A stretch of DNA of 64,000 bases from Porphyromonadaceae bacterium (GCA_021372865.1 JAJFTO010000014.1:146654-210653), one strand, 5' to 3'; shown: positions 18,501-26,367, numbered from the stretch's first letter. Program-made: numbers and translations. The notes: generated by a model not told the origin, from the letters alone.

Positions 18501-18623
18501 ATCTTCGAAAATATTTGTATTTTCTCTGCGGTTCTGCTCTCCTTGCGGAATATATGTATATCCCAACCGCATTAAATGCAATATGGCAGGAATTTTTACA
18601 CGCGAATTTTCGTTGAAAATCAT
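15552..18623 (-). CDS. hsdR: Type I restriction endonuclease subunit R
   Basis: 1023 residues from the ATG at 18623. An upstream in-frame TTG at 18653 is less likely. The N-terminal PD-(D/E)xK nuclease has D120 (FRPDITLL) and E134-x-K136 (EVKKP). The superfamily-2 translocase carries Walker A GSGKT at 316-320 and a DEAH box at 426-429, with further motifs ALTGTPLL and TLTRVNRPYKKY. The C-terminal ~250 residues are helical and serve to bind HsdM. It cleaves unmethylated DNA after ATP-driven translocation. It is the first gene of the operon. The promoter region carries a perfect palindrome at 18703-18725. Confidence 0.95.
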   Translation of the reverse strand: MIFNENSRVKIPAILHLMRLGYTYIPQGEQNRRENTNIFEDIFVDSVHGINPDYTKEDILRMLDEISLELDYEDLGRKFHQRLTATSGIKLIDFKDFNNNSFHVTTELTCKNGDEEFRPDITLLVNGMPLAFVEVKKPHNKEGIIAERNRINARFKNTCFRRFANITQLMVFSNNMEYEDGIVEPIFGAFYATSAYSDLSFNYFREDEDYPVNQKLLAISQEDENMILKDNNLLVIKHSPEFNTNKAPTTPTHRILTSLFSRERLSFILRYAFAYVDEDSGLQKHIMRYPQLFATKAIASKLDKGWHKGIIWHTQGSGKTALAYYNVKHLTDYYQQKNVIPKFYFIVDRLDLLIQASTEFSNRGLKVNRVNSKQDFIQDMKVVGAIHNDSGQPEITVVNIQKFSENSVVAKIPNYDINTQRIYFLDEAHRSYNPKGNYLANLINSDKNAVIIALTGTPLLREVAKEYDSRLLFGNYIHKYYYNRSIADGYTLRLIREEIEGSFKMQMKEVMEQIKVLHGEIKTSDVYADRRFAEGLLNYITDDLNEFRETWQDDTLGGMVVCDSSKQAKMLFQLFENRYGIQEVDAEKLPEAAEPTIPYRKRKNNKLTAALILHDENDTTIRKELIKAYKAGKIDILFVYNMLLTGFDAKRLKKLYLARVIQDHNLLQTLTRVNRPYKKYEYGYVVDFADISKAFNRTNQLYFDELQNELGDDIQFYTNLFKSEAEIREELQQISETLFNYDTNNRENFSQQIAQLTDKKELLQLIKALRSAKELKNIIAINGYEELGAIADFDLLNRLLIEAQNRLDNLNFVENIGNEEATQKLLNTALEDIIFQFIKVGEEELKLADEYKEALRKTREALQSNFDPADPHFVSLREELERIFKKKNLSETMQTDMIENMRLLRKIYDEAKELNRKNALLRAKYENDEKYARIHKRLAEKTTLNSKERQLHRALMQVKNTVDSKLEGQEDILKNQPYFTKYLMQVVVNEFKKKENIQLDYATTENINQLIVREYMQLYNDIA

Positions 18624-18702
18624 ACTATTAACTTGTTGTTTCTTGCTCTCCAATTAAATCCTCAATTTCCCAATTTATTTCTTGTAAATGATTATTGGAA
18701 CC

Positions 18703-18728
18703 ATTTGTGAAAATATTTCACAAATATA
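18703..18728 (-). promoter_or_regulatory. hsdR operon promoter with overlapping palindromic operator
   Basis: ATTTGTGAAA (18703-18712) and TTTCACAAAT (18716-18725) form a perfect inverted repeat around ATA. A leftward -7 box TATATTTG lies at 18728-18721, so the palindrome covers the -7 box and the expected start of transcription, 80 nt before the hsdR ATG. This is the layout of a repressor operator. No TTTG box is found at -33, as in activated or weak promoters. Confidence 0.6.
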
Positions 18729-18809
18729 ATGAAATAAAAGCCATAAGGATTTTCCTATTTCATAGTATTTTCGGTGATAGTCTTATGATCTGCTTAATTG
18801 TTGAAATAA

Positions 18810-18962
18810 CTATTTTCTATTCTTGACCTCTTCTGCGTCTCTTCTCAACTGCTCTGCCTCTTGTTCTTTTATCTCTATCCTTTCCACCCTATTAGCTATT
18901 TCTATAATAACCTTTTCGCGGTGTCCAACCTGTTTGCAGATTTCTTCAAAGAGCGTGTATAT
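18810..18962 (-). pseudogene. Remnant of a coding sequence with a charged coiled-coil tail
   Basis: An open frame of 50 codons bounded by an in-frame TAG upstream and a TAG stop, with no ATG. Its translation has real-protein character: TLFEEICKQVGH followed by a highly charged helix (EIANRVERIEIKEQEAEQL). It may be the 3' remnant of a gene lost when the restriction island was inserted or rearranged. The parent family is not recognised. Confidence 0.35.
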
Positions 18963-19024
18963 CTAATTTATTTCTATACGCTGTTTTTCTTTTTATTATT
19001 TTTCCGGGTATATGTTTTTTATAT

Positions 19025-19060
19025 GAAAAAGCACCTACCGGAACTAACCGATAAGTGCTT
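19025..19060 (-). terminator. Intrinsic terminator of tRNA-Gly
   Basis: On the minus strand AAGCACTTATCGG pairs imperfectly with CCGGTAGGTGCTT and is followed by TTTTC. It lies 12 nt past the tRNA 3' end. Confidence 0.7.
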
Positions 19061-19071
19061 GATTTTGTGAG

Positions 19072-19144
19072 AGCGGCAAACGAGACTCGAACTCGCGACC
19101 CTCAGCTTGGGAAGCTAATGCTCTACCGACTGAGCTATTGCCGC
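19072..19144 (-). tRNA. tRNA-Gly(CCC)
   Basis: A 73-nt cloverleaf. The acceptor stem GCGGCAA pairs with TTGCCGC and the discriminator is at 19072. The anticodon loop TTCCCAA gives CCC, reading GGG glycine codons. The D arm AGCTCAGTCGGTAGAGC and T arm GAGTTCGAGTCTC are standard. CCA is not encoded. Confidence 0.95.
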
Positions 19145-19238
19145 AGGATGATGCTGCAAATGTACCGATTTTTTTTATTCGGCATATCGCTTTGAATTGT
19201 TTTTTAACGGAAATCTGAGAGAATACGGAAAAATTATT

Positions 19239-19246
19239 TACCTTTG
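19239..19246 (+). promoter_or_regulatory. -7 box of the tRNA-Pro promoter
   Basis: TACCTTTG matches the Bacteroidetes TAnnTTTG -7 consensus and lies 14 bp before the mature tRNA 5' end. A good TTTG box 19-21 bp upstream is not evident. Confidence 0.5.
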
Positions 19247-19260
19247 CAGCCACAAAAGAT

Positions 19261-19334
19261 CGGGATGTAGCACAGTTGGCTAGCGCGCCACGTTCGGGAC
19301 GTGGAGGTCGGGTGTTCGAGTCACCTCATCCCGA
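19261..19334 (+). tRNA. tRNA-Pro(CGG)
   Basis: A 74-nt cloverleaf with acceptor stem CGGGATG/CATCCCG and discriminator A at 19334. The anticodon stem CCACG/CGTGG encloses loop TTCGGGA, giving anticodon CGG for CCG proline codons. The T arm is GGGTGTTCGAGTCACCT. CCA is not encoded. Confidence 0.95.
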
Positions 19335-19335
19335 C

Positions 19336-19364
19336 AAAAAAAGGCTGTTTCCCAGCCTTTTTTT
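19336..19364. terminator. Bidirectional terminator between tRNA-Pro and the Lrp-type regulator
   Basis: AAAAAAAGGCTG and CAGCCTTTTTTT pair perfectly around TTTCC. The A and T runs serve the two converging transcripts in either direction. Confidence 0.9.
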
Positions 19365-19836
19365 ATTTATCTCCACCCTCCTTCACAATGGGTATCTCCC
19401 GCTTCACACTCTGACTTAATGAAATCATGGTCTCTGTAGCTACCACCCCCGGTATCTCCTGGATGCGGTTATTCAGCAGGTCCATCAGATGTTCGTTGTC
19501 GCGAGCAAAGAGCTTGATCAACAACGTATAAGGGCCCGTAGTAAAATGACACTCCGTGACTTCGGGGATTTTATCGAACTCGGGAATTACATTTTTGTAC
19601 ATGGAACCTTTCTCCAGTTTTACACCAATATACGCACTGGATGCATAACCAAGCACCTTGGGATTCACATGATATCCGGAACCTGTGATCACATCATTTT
19701 CGATCATTCGCTGTACGCGCTGATGAATAGCGGCACGTGAAACCCCACACTGTTCAGCCACATCCCTGAAAGGGATACGGGCATTTTGTGAAATAATCTC
19801 CAGAATCTGTCTGTCCAATTTGTCAATTTTCTCCAT
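19363..19836 (-). CDS. Lrp/AsnC family transcriptional regulator
   Basis: A 157-residue regulator of the leucine-responsive protein family. Residues 1-60 form the winged helix-turn-helix: KIDKLDRQILEIISQNARIPFRDVAEQCGVSRAAIHQRVQRMIENDVITG. Residues 65-150 form the RAM/AsnC_trans_reg ligand-binding domain (PEVTECHFTTGPYTLLIKLFARD). Length is typical. It shares a terminator with tRNA-Pro. A leftward -7-like box (CAAAAATA, 19861-19868 on +) lies 25 bp upstream. Effector and regulon cannot be read from the sequence. Confidence 0.92.
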   Translation of the reverse strand: MEKIDKLDRQILEIISQNARIPFRDVAEQCGVSRAAIHQRVQRMIENDVITGSGYHVNPKVLGYASSAYIGVKLEKGSMYKNVIPEFDKIPEVTECHFTTGPYTLLIKLFARDNEHLMDLLNNRIQEIPGVVATETMISLSQSVKREIPIVKEGGDK

Positions 19837-19954
19837 GAAACACGCTCTTTTTAATGGTTACAAAAATAATAAAATTCTACCATATCATGACAATTTGGAA
19901 CAATTATTTCGGAAATATTCAATTTTCAGGATATATTTCCGACCAGAACCGCTA

Positions 19955-20653
19955 TCATTCTGTCGTTTTGATATAATTCCGCCACAAGGTGTCGGCCAGG
20001 ATCCAATCGAAGGGCGTGGTAATTTTAAAGTTACGCTCCTCCCCTTTGATCAGGAAAATGCGTATTCCGTTCTTTTCCGCCACAGAGGCATCGTCGGTAA
20101 ACGCCGGATCAAAGGCGGTTTTATATGCACTCTTTAATTTTTTTGCAGGAAACACCTGTGGAGTCTGAATCAACCTCAGCAGCTGCCGGTCGAGTATCCG
20201 GCTGCCGTTCTCTGTGAGCAGACGCACACTGTTTGCTTCTTCCACTACAGGAATCACTCCGCAATCGTGTAGTTCTGCAGCTTCAAAGCATCGTACAATC
20301 AAGTCAGTACCGACAAAGGGACGGGCTGCATCATGTACCCCCACAATCTCCTCATCTGTGATCTCTTTCAGTCCGTTTTTCACGGAATGAAACCGGGTCT
20401 CGCCACCCACAACCACCTTATGAGGCACATCGAATTCATGAAGCCTGCACAACTCTTTCCAGTGCGATTGATATCCATCAGGCAGCACCACCACAATTTT
20501 CATTTGTGAATTATATCGATGAAATGCCAGTATGGTATGCATCAGCATCGGCATACCTCCTATCGGCTGGAATTGTTTTGGCAAATCACCGCCGGCACGC
20601 AGTCCTTTGCCTCCCGCCACGATGATCGCACTCTCTTTTCTTTCGGAACTCAT
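19955..20653 (-). CDS. ispD: 2-C-methyl-D-erythritol 4-phosphate cytidylyltransferase
   Basis: A 232-residue nucleotidyltransferase of the MEP isoprenoid pathway, which joins CTP to methylerythritol phosphate. The N-terminal CTP loop reads VAGGKGLRAGGDLPKQF. It keeps the GxGxR and PKQF elements, with RAGG where RMGS is more usual. Other conserved blocks are VGVHDAARPFV, TPQVFPAKKLKSAYK, FTDDASVAE and KGEERNFKITTPFDW. It overlaps the xseB stop by 4 bp (ATGA at 20650-20653). Confidence 0.95.
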   Translation of the reverse strand: MSSERKESAIIVAGGKGLRAGGDLPKQFQPIGGMPMLMHTILAFHRYNSQMKIVVVLPDGYQSHWKELCRLHEFDVPHKVVVGGETRFHSVKNGLKEITDEEIVGVHDAARPFVGTDLIVRCFEAAELHDCGVIPVVEEANSVRLLTENGSRILDRQLLRLIQTPQVFPAKKLKSAYKTAFDPAFTDDASVAEKNGIRIFLIKGEERNFKITTPFDWILADTLWRNYIKTTE

Positions 20654-20841
20654 ACGATGTCATCCAGAATTTTCTGAAGTTCTTTCTCAGTCTTGGTCAG
20701 CTTATCTTTACAAAAAGATATCAGCAGTGAAGCCCTTTTCACCTTGTCGGTCAGAAGATCCACATCCATTTCACCCGACTCGATGGCCGACACGATGGCT
20801 TCCAGTTCTTTTTTTGCCTGGTTATAGGTTAATTTTTCCAT
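20650..20841 (-). CDS. xseB: Exodeoxyribonuclease VII small subunit
   Basis: A 63-residue helical protein with the family pattern LTYNQAKKELEAIVSAIESGEMDVDLLTDKVKRA, of usual length. It partners XseA in exonuclease VII, which degrades single-stranded DNA from both ends. The gene lies between xseA (upstream) and ispD (coupled downstream). Confidence 0.93.
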   Translation of the reverse strand: MEKLTYNQAKKELEAIVSAIESGEMDVDLLTDKVKRASLLISFCKDKLTKTEKELQKILDDIV

Positions 20842-20899
20842 CTTTCATCCATTTCATATGATTAAAACTATTATTTTCAATTTCATTAGACTATTTTTC

Positions 20900-20941
20900 G
20901 CTATGGCATAGCTCAAGCAAGCTTAGCTCTGCCCATATAGC
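20900..20941. other. Imperfect hairpin between xseA and xseB
   Basis: GCTAT-GGCA pairs with TGCC-(cat)-ATAGC, enclosing an inner AGCT/AGCT stem. It lies in the 196-bp gap between xseA and xseB. It may be an RNA processing or stability element. There is no T tract, so it is not a terminator. Confidence 0.3.
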
Positions 20942-21037
20942 TTATCAAAATAGTTCAAAGGTATCATATGGAACTCGCTTTAATCATGTGCTTGCGTTTA
21001 ATGATTTGAATGCTCGTTTCATTTGATAAATTAAAAT

Positions 21038-22315
21038 TCAGGATTGCGCTTTTTCCTGTGAATTATCTGGCGCTTGCAATCCTGTAACCCGGGAAAAAGA
21101 GGTACCATCCCTGAAGCGGGTTTCAATGGTATCATCCACCCCAAGATCCTGCAGGGAGGTAATAATTTTTCCATCCTTCAGTGTGAGCGTATATCCGCGC
21201 CGGAGCACATTCTGGGGGGAGACCATCTGCACAAATTGCTCTCTCTTTTCTATTAAATGGCTTTGCTGCAACAGATGTTGTTTCAACGCATGTCGCATCA
21301 TCGCTGTGACCTGCTCTGTTCCGGCCTTTTCCTTTTGAAGCAAACGCATAGACTGATGCACCACCTCTTTCGACAAGGAAAACAGAAGATTCTGTTCCTT
21401 CATCGCAATAGCCTGACTTGCCGATACCATTCTATCCTGCAAAGCGATAAGATCAGAAAGGGTATTCCATACATCATTGATAAAAAACTCGGCCACGGCC
21501 GTAGGCGTCTTGGCCCGGGTATGTGCTACCATATCGAGCACGGTGATGTCACGTTCATGTCCGATCCCACTCACTACCGGTAGCGGGAACTGAGCTACGT
21601 GCACTGCCACACCGTAAGAATCAAAGCAACTCAGATCGGACGTAGCCCCTCCTCCGCGGATGATGGCTACCGCATCAAACAGTTCCTTGTAATGAAATAT
21701 CTTCTCGAGCGCTGCAATGATCGATGCTTCGCTGCGGTCACCCTGCATGATGGCCGGAAACAGTTTCGTATAAAAAACAAGTCCGGCCTGGTTCTTCAGC
21801 AGCTGATCGCGAAAATCCTCGTAACCGGCAGCGGTAGGCGAAGAGATCACGGCAATGCGGTTTGCCGGTTCCGGCAGCGTAAGTTCCCTGTTGAGGGTGA
21901 GTACACCCTCCTCCTCCAGTTGCTTTAGTACCAGCTGCCGCTGACGGGCAATTTCACCCAGTGTGAATGAAGGATCGATATCGGTTACTGAGAGTGAGTA
22001 GCCGTATAGCTCGTGAAAGTCTACCGATACCCGGACGAGGACATTGATTCCCGAAGTGAACGGCTGACCCGTCTCCTGCTCGAAATAGACCGAGAGCATC
22101 TGAAAGACACCCGACCAGATGACGCCCCTGGCTTTCGCAACAATGGACTGTCTGACAGGATCTTTCTCGATAAACTCAAGATAGCAATGTCCGTTTCTGT
22201 TGGGTCGCACGTCGCTGGTCTCAGCCCGAATCCAATAGGTGTCGGGCAAGTGATCGCGAATGGCATCGCGGACTCTGTAATTGAGTTCAGTCAATGAAAG
22301 CGATTTATCAAACAT
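21038..22315 (-). CDS. xseA: Exodeoxyribonuclease VII large subunit
   Basis: 425 residues from the ATG at 22315, where the family-typical N-terminus FDKSLSLTELNYRVRDAI begins. The open frame extends 40 codons further upstream, but that part lacks family similarity. An N-terminal OB-fold (tRNA_anti-like, residues ~10-110, WIRAETSDVRPNRNGHCYLEF) is followed by the catalytic Exonuc_VII_L domain: ISSPTAAGYEDFRDQL, AIIRGGGATSDLSCFD, VSGIGHERDITVLDMVAHTRAKTPTAVAEF. The C-terminus ends in a coiled coil and the RGYTLTLKDGKII segment. It forms exonuclease VII with XseB. Confidence 0.94.
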   Translation of the reverse strand: MFDKSLSLTELNYRVRDAIRDHLPDTYWIRAETSDVRPNRNGHCYLEFIEKDPVRQSIVAKARGVIWSGVFQMLSVYFEQETGQPFTSGINVLVRVSVDFHELYGYSLSVTDIDPSFTLGEIARQRQLVLKQLEEEGVLTLNRELTLPEPANRIAVISSPTAAGYEDFRDQLLKNQAGLVFYTKLFPAIMQGDRSEASIIAALEKIFHYKELFDAVAIIRGGGATSDLSCFDSYGVAVHVAQFPLPVVSGIGHERDITVLDMVAHTRAKTPTAVAEFFINDVWNTLSDLIALQDRMVSASQAIAMKEQNLLFSLSKEVVHQSMRLLQKEKAGTEQVTAMMRHALKQHLLQQSHLIEKREQFVQMVSPQNVLRRGYTLTLKDGKIITSLQDLGVDDTIETRFRDGTSFSRVTGLQAPDNSQEKAQS

Positions 22316-22508
22316 AATCCTTGTAATGACAAACAAAAATAGCACTATTTCATCGATAAGCCACACCTTCAGACAGGAAAAACCGGATGACACCTTGTTT
22401 ACCCGATTCCCGGGAAAACTCATTATAAAGGACATTCAACGATGTCTGAGCACAGAGGGTTACGACAAGAAGAATTTGCCCCGGTTTTGTGACAAAATGC
22501 CACAGAAA

Positions 22509-24155
22509 TTACAATGGGAACCGCAATATTTTTTGCTGGTATGGAGATTTAAAGAGAAGATGGACAAACTTGGCGGTTTTTCCGGACGAGCGGGGAACGG
22601 AGATTTGAAGTATTTCTTTTTCAAAAGTGTGGGTTGAAATCAACTGACCCGATTCATCAAGGAGTCGCAACTCATAATCATCATAAGAGAACTCCGGCTG
22701 GGTTAACGAGATCAGGAAATGGTTTTTTGAAGAACGCGAGACAGAAAAATATTGTTCTTCCACGGAACCATCTTCCACATGCAGCCTGGCGAGCACCTCC
22801 CCATACGCCTTTTGAAAATCGGCAATCCCGTTTCCATACAAAGAATCAGGCATCAAATATCTGTCGGATGATCTTTTGATTATATCAATCAGCTCTCCCC
22901 GCTGCATGTCGGGATTGACCGACCAAAGCGAAGCAATCAGACCTGCCAGAAAGGGAGAAGAGAGCGAAGTACCGTTTGTGTAGCCAATCTGACCCTCCTC
23001 TCCGATGGTGACCGTTCCAATTCCTACCGACACCAGATCCGGCTTAATACGGCCGTCTTCCATCAGGCCGTGCGAACTGAAAGAGGCGATGAGGCTGTCG
23101 GTTCCCACTGCACCCACGGCCAACACATTTTTTGCATCACCGGGGGGAGTGGTTTTCTGCCAGGGTTTATTTCCTTCATTTCCTGCACTCACCACAATTA
23201 ACATTCCTTTTTCATAAGCCATGTTTGCAGCACGCGACATAAAGGATACCTCACCGGTGAGATCGGAAGAGTTATAGTTGAGATTTTTATCGTCGAACTC
23301 ACTGTAACCCAGCGAAGTATTGATCAGATCCAGTCCCAGGCTGTCGGCATACTCAATGGCCCTCACCCAGTAATCTTCCTCCACAGGGAATTCACTCCGT
23401 ACGTCTTCGGAGCGAAGTAGCCAGTATGCAGCTTCGGGTGCCGACCCCATCATCAATCCGGGCTGGTTTACAGCCATGGTTGACAACACCTTTGTACCAT
23501 GATCACTTGTCGCAAACATTTCGCCTTCGGGCACAAAATTTATAAATCCCTGCAGATCCACCGTTTTGAACCATGGAATCACGTCGAAATTGGTAAATCC
23601 GGCATCGATCACGCCCACGTCGATACCCTTTCCCTGAAACCCGGCAAGAAGGAGCTTATCGGCATTGTGCATGACAAACTGATTAACCGTAAGTCCAAAA
23701 GGGTGAGCCGAAGAAACAGATTGTCCACAATCGCTTTTTCCCAGTCGGGGGCGCAACTGGAGACTGTTTTTCCATTCATTACCGCGCCATACATACTTCA
23801 CCGTATCCACAAAGGGGAGTGACAGTACCCCGTTTATTGCCAGACTGTCAGCAACCTGCACTGTCACAGTGCTGAACCACTTGCTGTGGGAGACCACCTC
23901 CCCTCCGGCTTTCTCTATCAATTTGAAATAATCCGCTGAAATAGGAAAGTCCGTTTTGTCGATGGTCACGTGCTGACCTTTTTTCCTTTCTATTGCTTCC
24001 TTGGAAAGAAACTGTTCAGGTTTATCGAGGGTATACGTTGTGGCACCCTTGTCTTTCAGATAGACACGGAACTTGTAACTGAGCGATTGTGAATACGAAC
24101 GCCCGAAAGAATGCAATGAGAAAAACAATAAGATGAGTATGAATAAATTCCGCAT
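22509..24155 (-). CDS. Secreted S8 (subtilisin-like) serine peptidase
   Basis: 548 residues with a signal peptide (RNLFILILLFFSLHSFG). The catalytic triad of subtilases is visible: D in VGVIDAGF, H in TSDHGTKVLSTMA and S in NGTSLSSPFLAG, with the oxyanion Asn in VVSAGNEGN. The N-terminal ~160 residues resemble the pro-region of Bacteroidetes S8 proteins (YKFRVYLKDKG, LSKEAIERKKGQ, VSHSKWFSTVTVQ). The last ~80 residues have the strand pattern of a type IX secretion C-terminal domain (ISLTQPEFSYDDYELRLLDESGQLI). This suggests export by type IX secretion, but the ending is not diagnostic. Confidence 0.88.
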   Translation of the reverse strand: MRNLFILILLFFSLHSFGRSYSQSLSYKFRVYLKDKGATTYTLDKPEQFLSKEAIERKKGQHVTIDKTDFPISADYFKLIEKAGGEVVSHSKWFSTVTVQVADSLAINGVLSLPFVDTVKYVWRGNEWKNSLQLRPRLGKSDCGQSVSSAHPFGLTVNQFVMHNADKLLLAGFQGKGIDVGVIDAGFTNFDVIPWFKTVDLQGFINFVPEGEMFATSDHGTKVLSTMAVNQPGLMMGSAPEAAYWLLRSEDVRSEFPVEEDYWVRAIEYADSLGLDLINTSLGYSEFDDKNLNYNSSDLTGEVSFMSRAANMAYEKGMLIVVSAGNEGNKPWQKTTPPGDAKNVLAVGAVGTDSLIASFSSHGLMEDGRIKPDLVSVGIGTVTIGEEGQIGYTNGTSLSSPFLAGLIASLWSVNPDMQRGELIDIIKRSSDRYLMPDSLYGNGIADFQKAYGEVLARLHVEDGSVEEQYFSVSRSSKNHFLISLTQPEFSYDDYELRLLDESGQLISTHTFEKEILQISVPRSSGKTAKFVHLLFKSPYQQKILRFPL

Positions 24156-24174
24156 AAAAAAATGTTACAGCCGG

Positions 24175-24390
24175 CTAATCCTTCCTGGTAAAACGGTCTC
24201 TTATTTGTTGCTTTCTTTTGAGTATAAAAAACAACAGTACCACCAGCAGAAGACTGATCCCTGTTATAGTCAAAAATTCATTCCAGTTACCGGATTCCTT
24301 ATATCGGGGATAACTCATGTAAGCCATGATGGCCACATAAATAAGCAACACAGCCGGAAAAAGAAACTGTTTTTTTATTTTTTGCTTCAT
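24175..24390 (-). CDS. Small two-helix membrane protein
   Basis: A 71-residue protein with two hydrophobic segments (FLFPAVLLIYVAIMAYM and FLTITGISLLLVVLLFFIL) and a very basic C-terminus. It overlaps the flavodoxin-domain gene by 4 bp, so it is translated with it. No family is recognised. Confidence 0.65.
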   Translation of the reverse strand: MKQKIKKQFLFPAVLLIYVAIMAYMSYPRYKESGNWNEFLTITGISLLLVVLLFFILKRKQQIRDRFTRKD

Positions 24391-24899
24391 TTTTTTCTAT
24401 TATCGGGAATATTATCGGCTTCTGACATGACTCTGGCAAAACGTTCAATTTTTTCTTTTAAGAGTTCCACAATCAGATCTTTTTTCTTGATCATCTGCGT
24501 TGTCACAATTCGTTCCCAAATATTCATTTTCAACTGATTTGCCTCAACCCCGAAATAATCACGAACCACGGCACAATCTTTTAATTCTTTCGGATAGGCA
24601 CCATCCAGTAGCTTTTGTGCATTCTCTCCCGTAAGGGGGCAGTGAATAAAAAGTCCGAGTCTTTTGACAACAAGTTCATCCAGATGTTTTTCACAAAACA
24701 GGGAGATTTCCTCCTGCATTTTTCCGGACTGAATGGCACCACCCACAATGACGGAGTCATATTTGGTAAGGTCGGGAACCATTTCCCGCTCATTCAGATT
24801 GCAGATATCCACTTTACCGTCTATCAGTCTGAACAGTTCACGGGCATATTTATCTACTGTCCCGTGATTCGACGCGAAAACGATCAGTGTATTGTCCAT
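24387..24899 (-). CDS. Flavodoxin-domain protein (HemG/flavodoxin_5-like)
   Basis: A 170-residue protein with a flavodoxin fold: first strand and FMN phosphate loop TLIVFASNHGTVDKYA, then YDSVIVGGAIQSGKMQ (second FMN loop) and LGLFIHCPLTG. The layout matches the flavodoxin_5 family, which includes oxygen-independent protoporphyrinogen oxidase HemG, though HemG activity cannot be concluded. It starts 4 bp after pepD and is coupled to the small membrane protein downstream, an arrangement suggesting membrane-linked electron transfer. Confidence 0.75.
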   Translation of the reverse strand: MDNTLIVFASNHGTVDKYARELFRLIDGKVDICNLNEREMVPDLTKYDSVIVGGAIQSGKMQEEISLFCEKHLDELVVKRLGLFIHCPLTGENAQKLLDGAYPKELKDCAVVRDYFGVEANQLKMNIWERIVTTQMIKKKDLIVELLKEKIERFARVMSEADNIPDNRKK

Positions 24900-24903
24900 G
24901 ATG

Positions 24904-26367
24904 TCAGTTCAATTTCTCCAGGATAGTCAAAAGATATTCGTAGGATTTCCTTACGCTGTCGATCTTTACTGCCTCATCGGGAGAGTGTGCACCGGTAATG
25001 GTGGGTCCAAATGAGACAATGTCAAGTTTCTGTGCTACGTTCGACTGGATGATGCCGCACTCCAGGCCGGCATGAATTACGATCACCCTGGGTCGTTGAT
25101 CATATTTTTCAAGATAAATTCTTTCCATCAGCCGCAACAACTCGGAACCGGCATTGGGTTGCCATCCGGGGTAATCCCCATCGAATTCCACCTTCGCACC
25201 GGCCAGCAGGAAAAGACTTTCTACTGATGAGCAAACCCAGTCCTTGCGACTCTCTGAAGAACTACGTACCAGCAGTTTCACCTCAATACTTTCTTCCGAT
25301 GTTTGTATCATGGCAAGGTTCAGAGAACTTTCCACCACTCCCGGAAAATCGGCAAGATAACTGATCACGCCGTTGGGACAACCTTCCACTGCGTTGATCA
25401 GGTCGTCCTGAATTTCTTCAGGCAATATTGTTTTAGGAAGATCGGTTTTTTCAGCCTTGAAGGAAATACCTTCTTCGATACCGAAAAAATCTTCACGGAA
25501 CAGTGTTTCATATTCCCCTACAAGATCAATCAAATCATCAGCAAGCTGTTCGGGGATGGTAAGCACGACAAATGACTCACGTGGAATTGCATTCCTGAGA
25601 GATCCTCCCTGAATGCTTGCAATACGGGCTTCATAGTTCCTTACCACCTCTTTCAGAAAGCGGTTCATCAGTTTGTTTGCATTGGCACGTCCCAAGTGAA
25701 TCTGTACACCGGAATGGCCGCCTTTTAATCCCTTCAGGCTGATTTTAAAGGCAATATCACCTTTGTCAATATTTCTGTCGGCCTTGAAACGGAAAGAAAC
25801 GTTCACATCTCTTCCTCCCGCACAACCGATACATAATTCTCCTTCTTCTTCAGTATCCAGATTCAGCATCAGCGAACCTTCCAGCATGCTTCCTTCAAGC
25901 CCGTTGGCACCATCCATCCCCACTTCTTCATCTATGGTAAAAAGTGCTTCTATGGCGGGATGTTCTATCGAGTTGTCTTCAAGTATAGCCATCATCATGG
26001 CACACCCGATACCGTTATCAGCTCCAAGTGTGGTGGCGCGGGCCTTCACCCATTCCCCATCTACAGTGGTTTCAATGGGATCGGTTGCAAAATTATGGGT
26101 TACCTCCGCATTTTTTTGTGGAACCATGTCGAGATGCGACTGCAATATCACTGTCCTGGCAGCTTCATATCCTTTCGTAGCAGGCTTTTTGATCAGTACA
26201 TTTCCCGTTTTATCCTGTTTTGTTTCCAGATTGAGCGATTTACCAAAATCCGACACAAACAGGGTCACCTGATTCATCTGTCCTGTGGGACGAGGAATTT
26301 GAGTGAGAGAAAAAAAATGTTTCCACACGCTTTCGGGGTTTAACCCAAGTATTTCTGCTGTAGCCAT
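24904..26367 (-). CDS. pepD: Aminoacyl-histidine dipeptidase (M20 family, cytosol non-specific dipeptidase)
   Basis: A 487-residue metallopeptidase of the M20 family. Zinc-site elements are in order: LQSHLDMV (H-x-D), TLGADNGIGCAM, FTIDEEVGMDGA (catalytic EE), LMLNLDTEEEGE and the late HAGLECGI. A dimerisation lid domain sits between. It hydrolyses Xaa-His and other dipeptides in the cytosol. Length agrees with PepD (about 485). It is 6 bp downstream of the flippase-like gene and 4 bp upstream of the flavodoxin gene. Confidence 0.93.
   Translation of the reverse strand: MATAEILGLNPESVWKHFFSLTQIPRPTGQMNQVTLFVSDFGKSLNLETKQDKTGNVLIKKPATKGYEAARTVILQSHLDMVPQKNAEVTHNFATDPIETTVDGEWVKARATTLGADNGIGCAMMMAILEDNSIEHPAIEALFTIDEEVGMDGANGLEGSMLEGSLMLNLDTEEEGELCIGCAGGRDVNVSFRFKADRNIDKGDIAFKISLKGLKGGHSGVQIHLGRANANKLMNRFLKEVVRNYEARIASIQGGSLRNAIPRESFVVLTIPEQLADDLIDLVGEYETLFREDFFGIEEGISFKAEKTDLPKTILPEEIQDDLINAVEGCPNGVISYLADFPGVVESSLNLAMIQTSEESIEVKLLVRSSSESRKDWVCSSVESLFLLAGAKVEFDGDYPGWQPNAGSELLRLMERIYLEKYDQRPRVIVIHAGLECGIIQSNVAQKLDIVSFGPTITGAHSPDEAVKIDSVRKSYEYLLTILEKLN

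Larger units (their letters stand above)
18654..19024. other. Intergenic region between hsdR and tRNA-Gly
   Basis: Apart from the hsdR promoter/operator and the gene fragment at 18810-18962, this 370-bp region shows no complete gene. It is AT-rich and marks the right edge of the restriction island. Confidence 0.5.
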
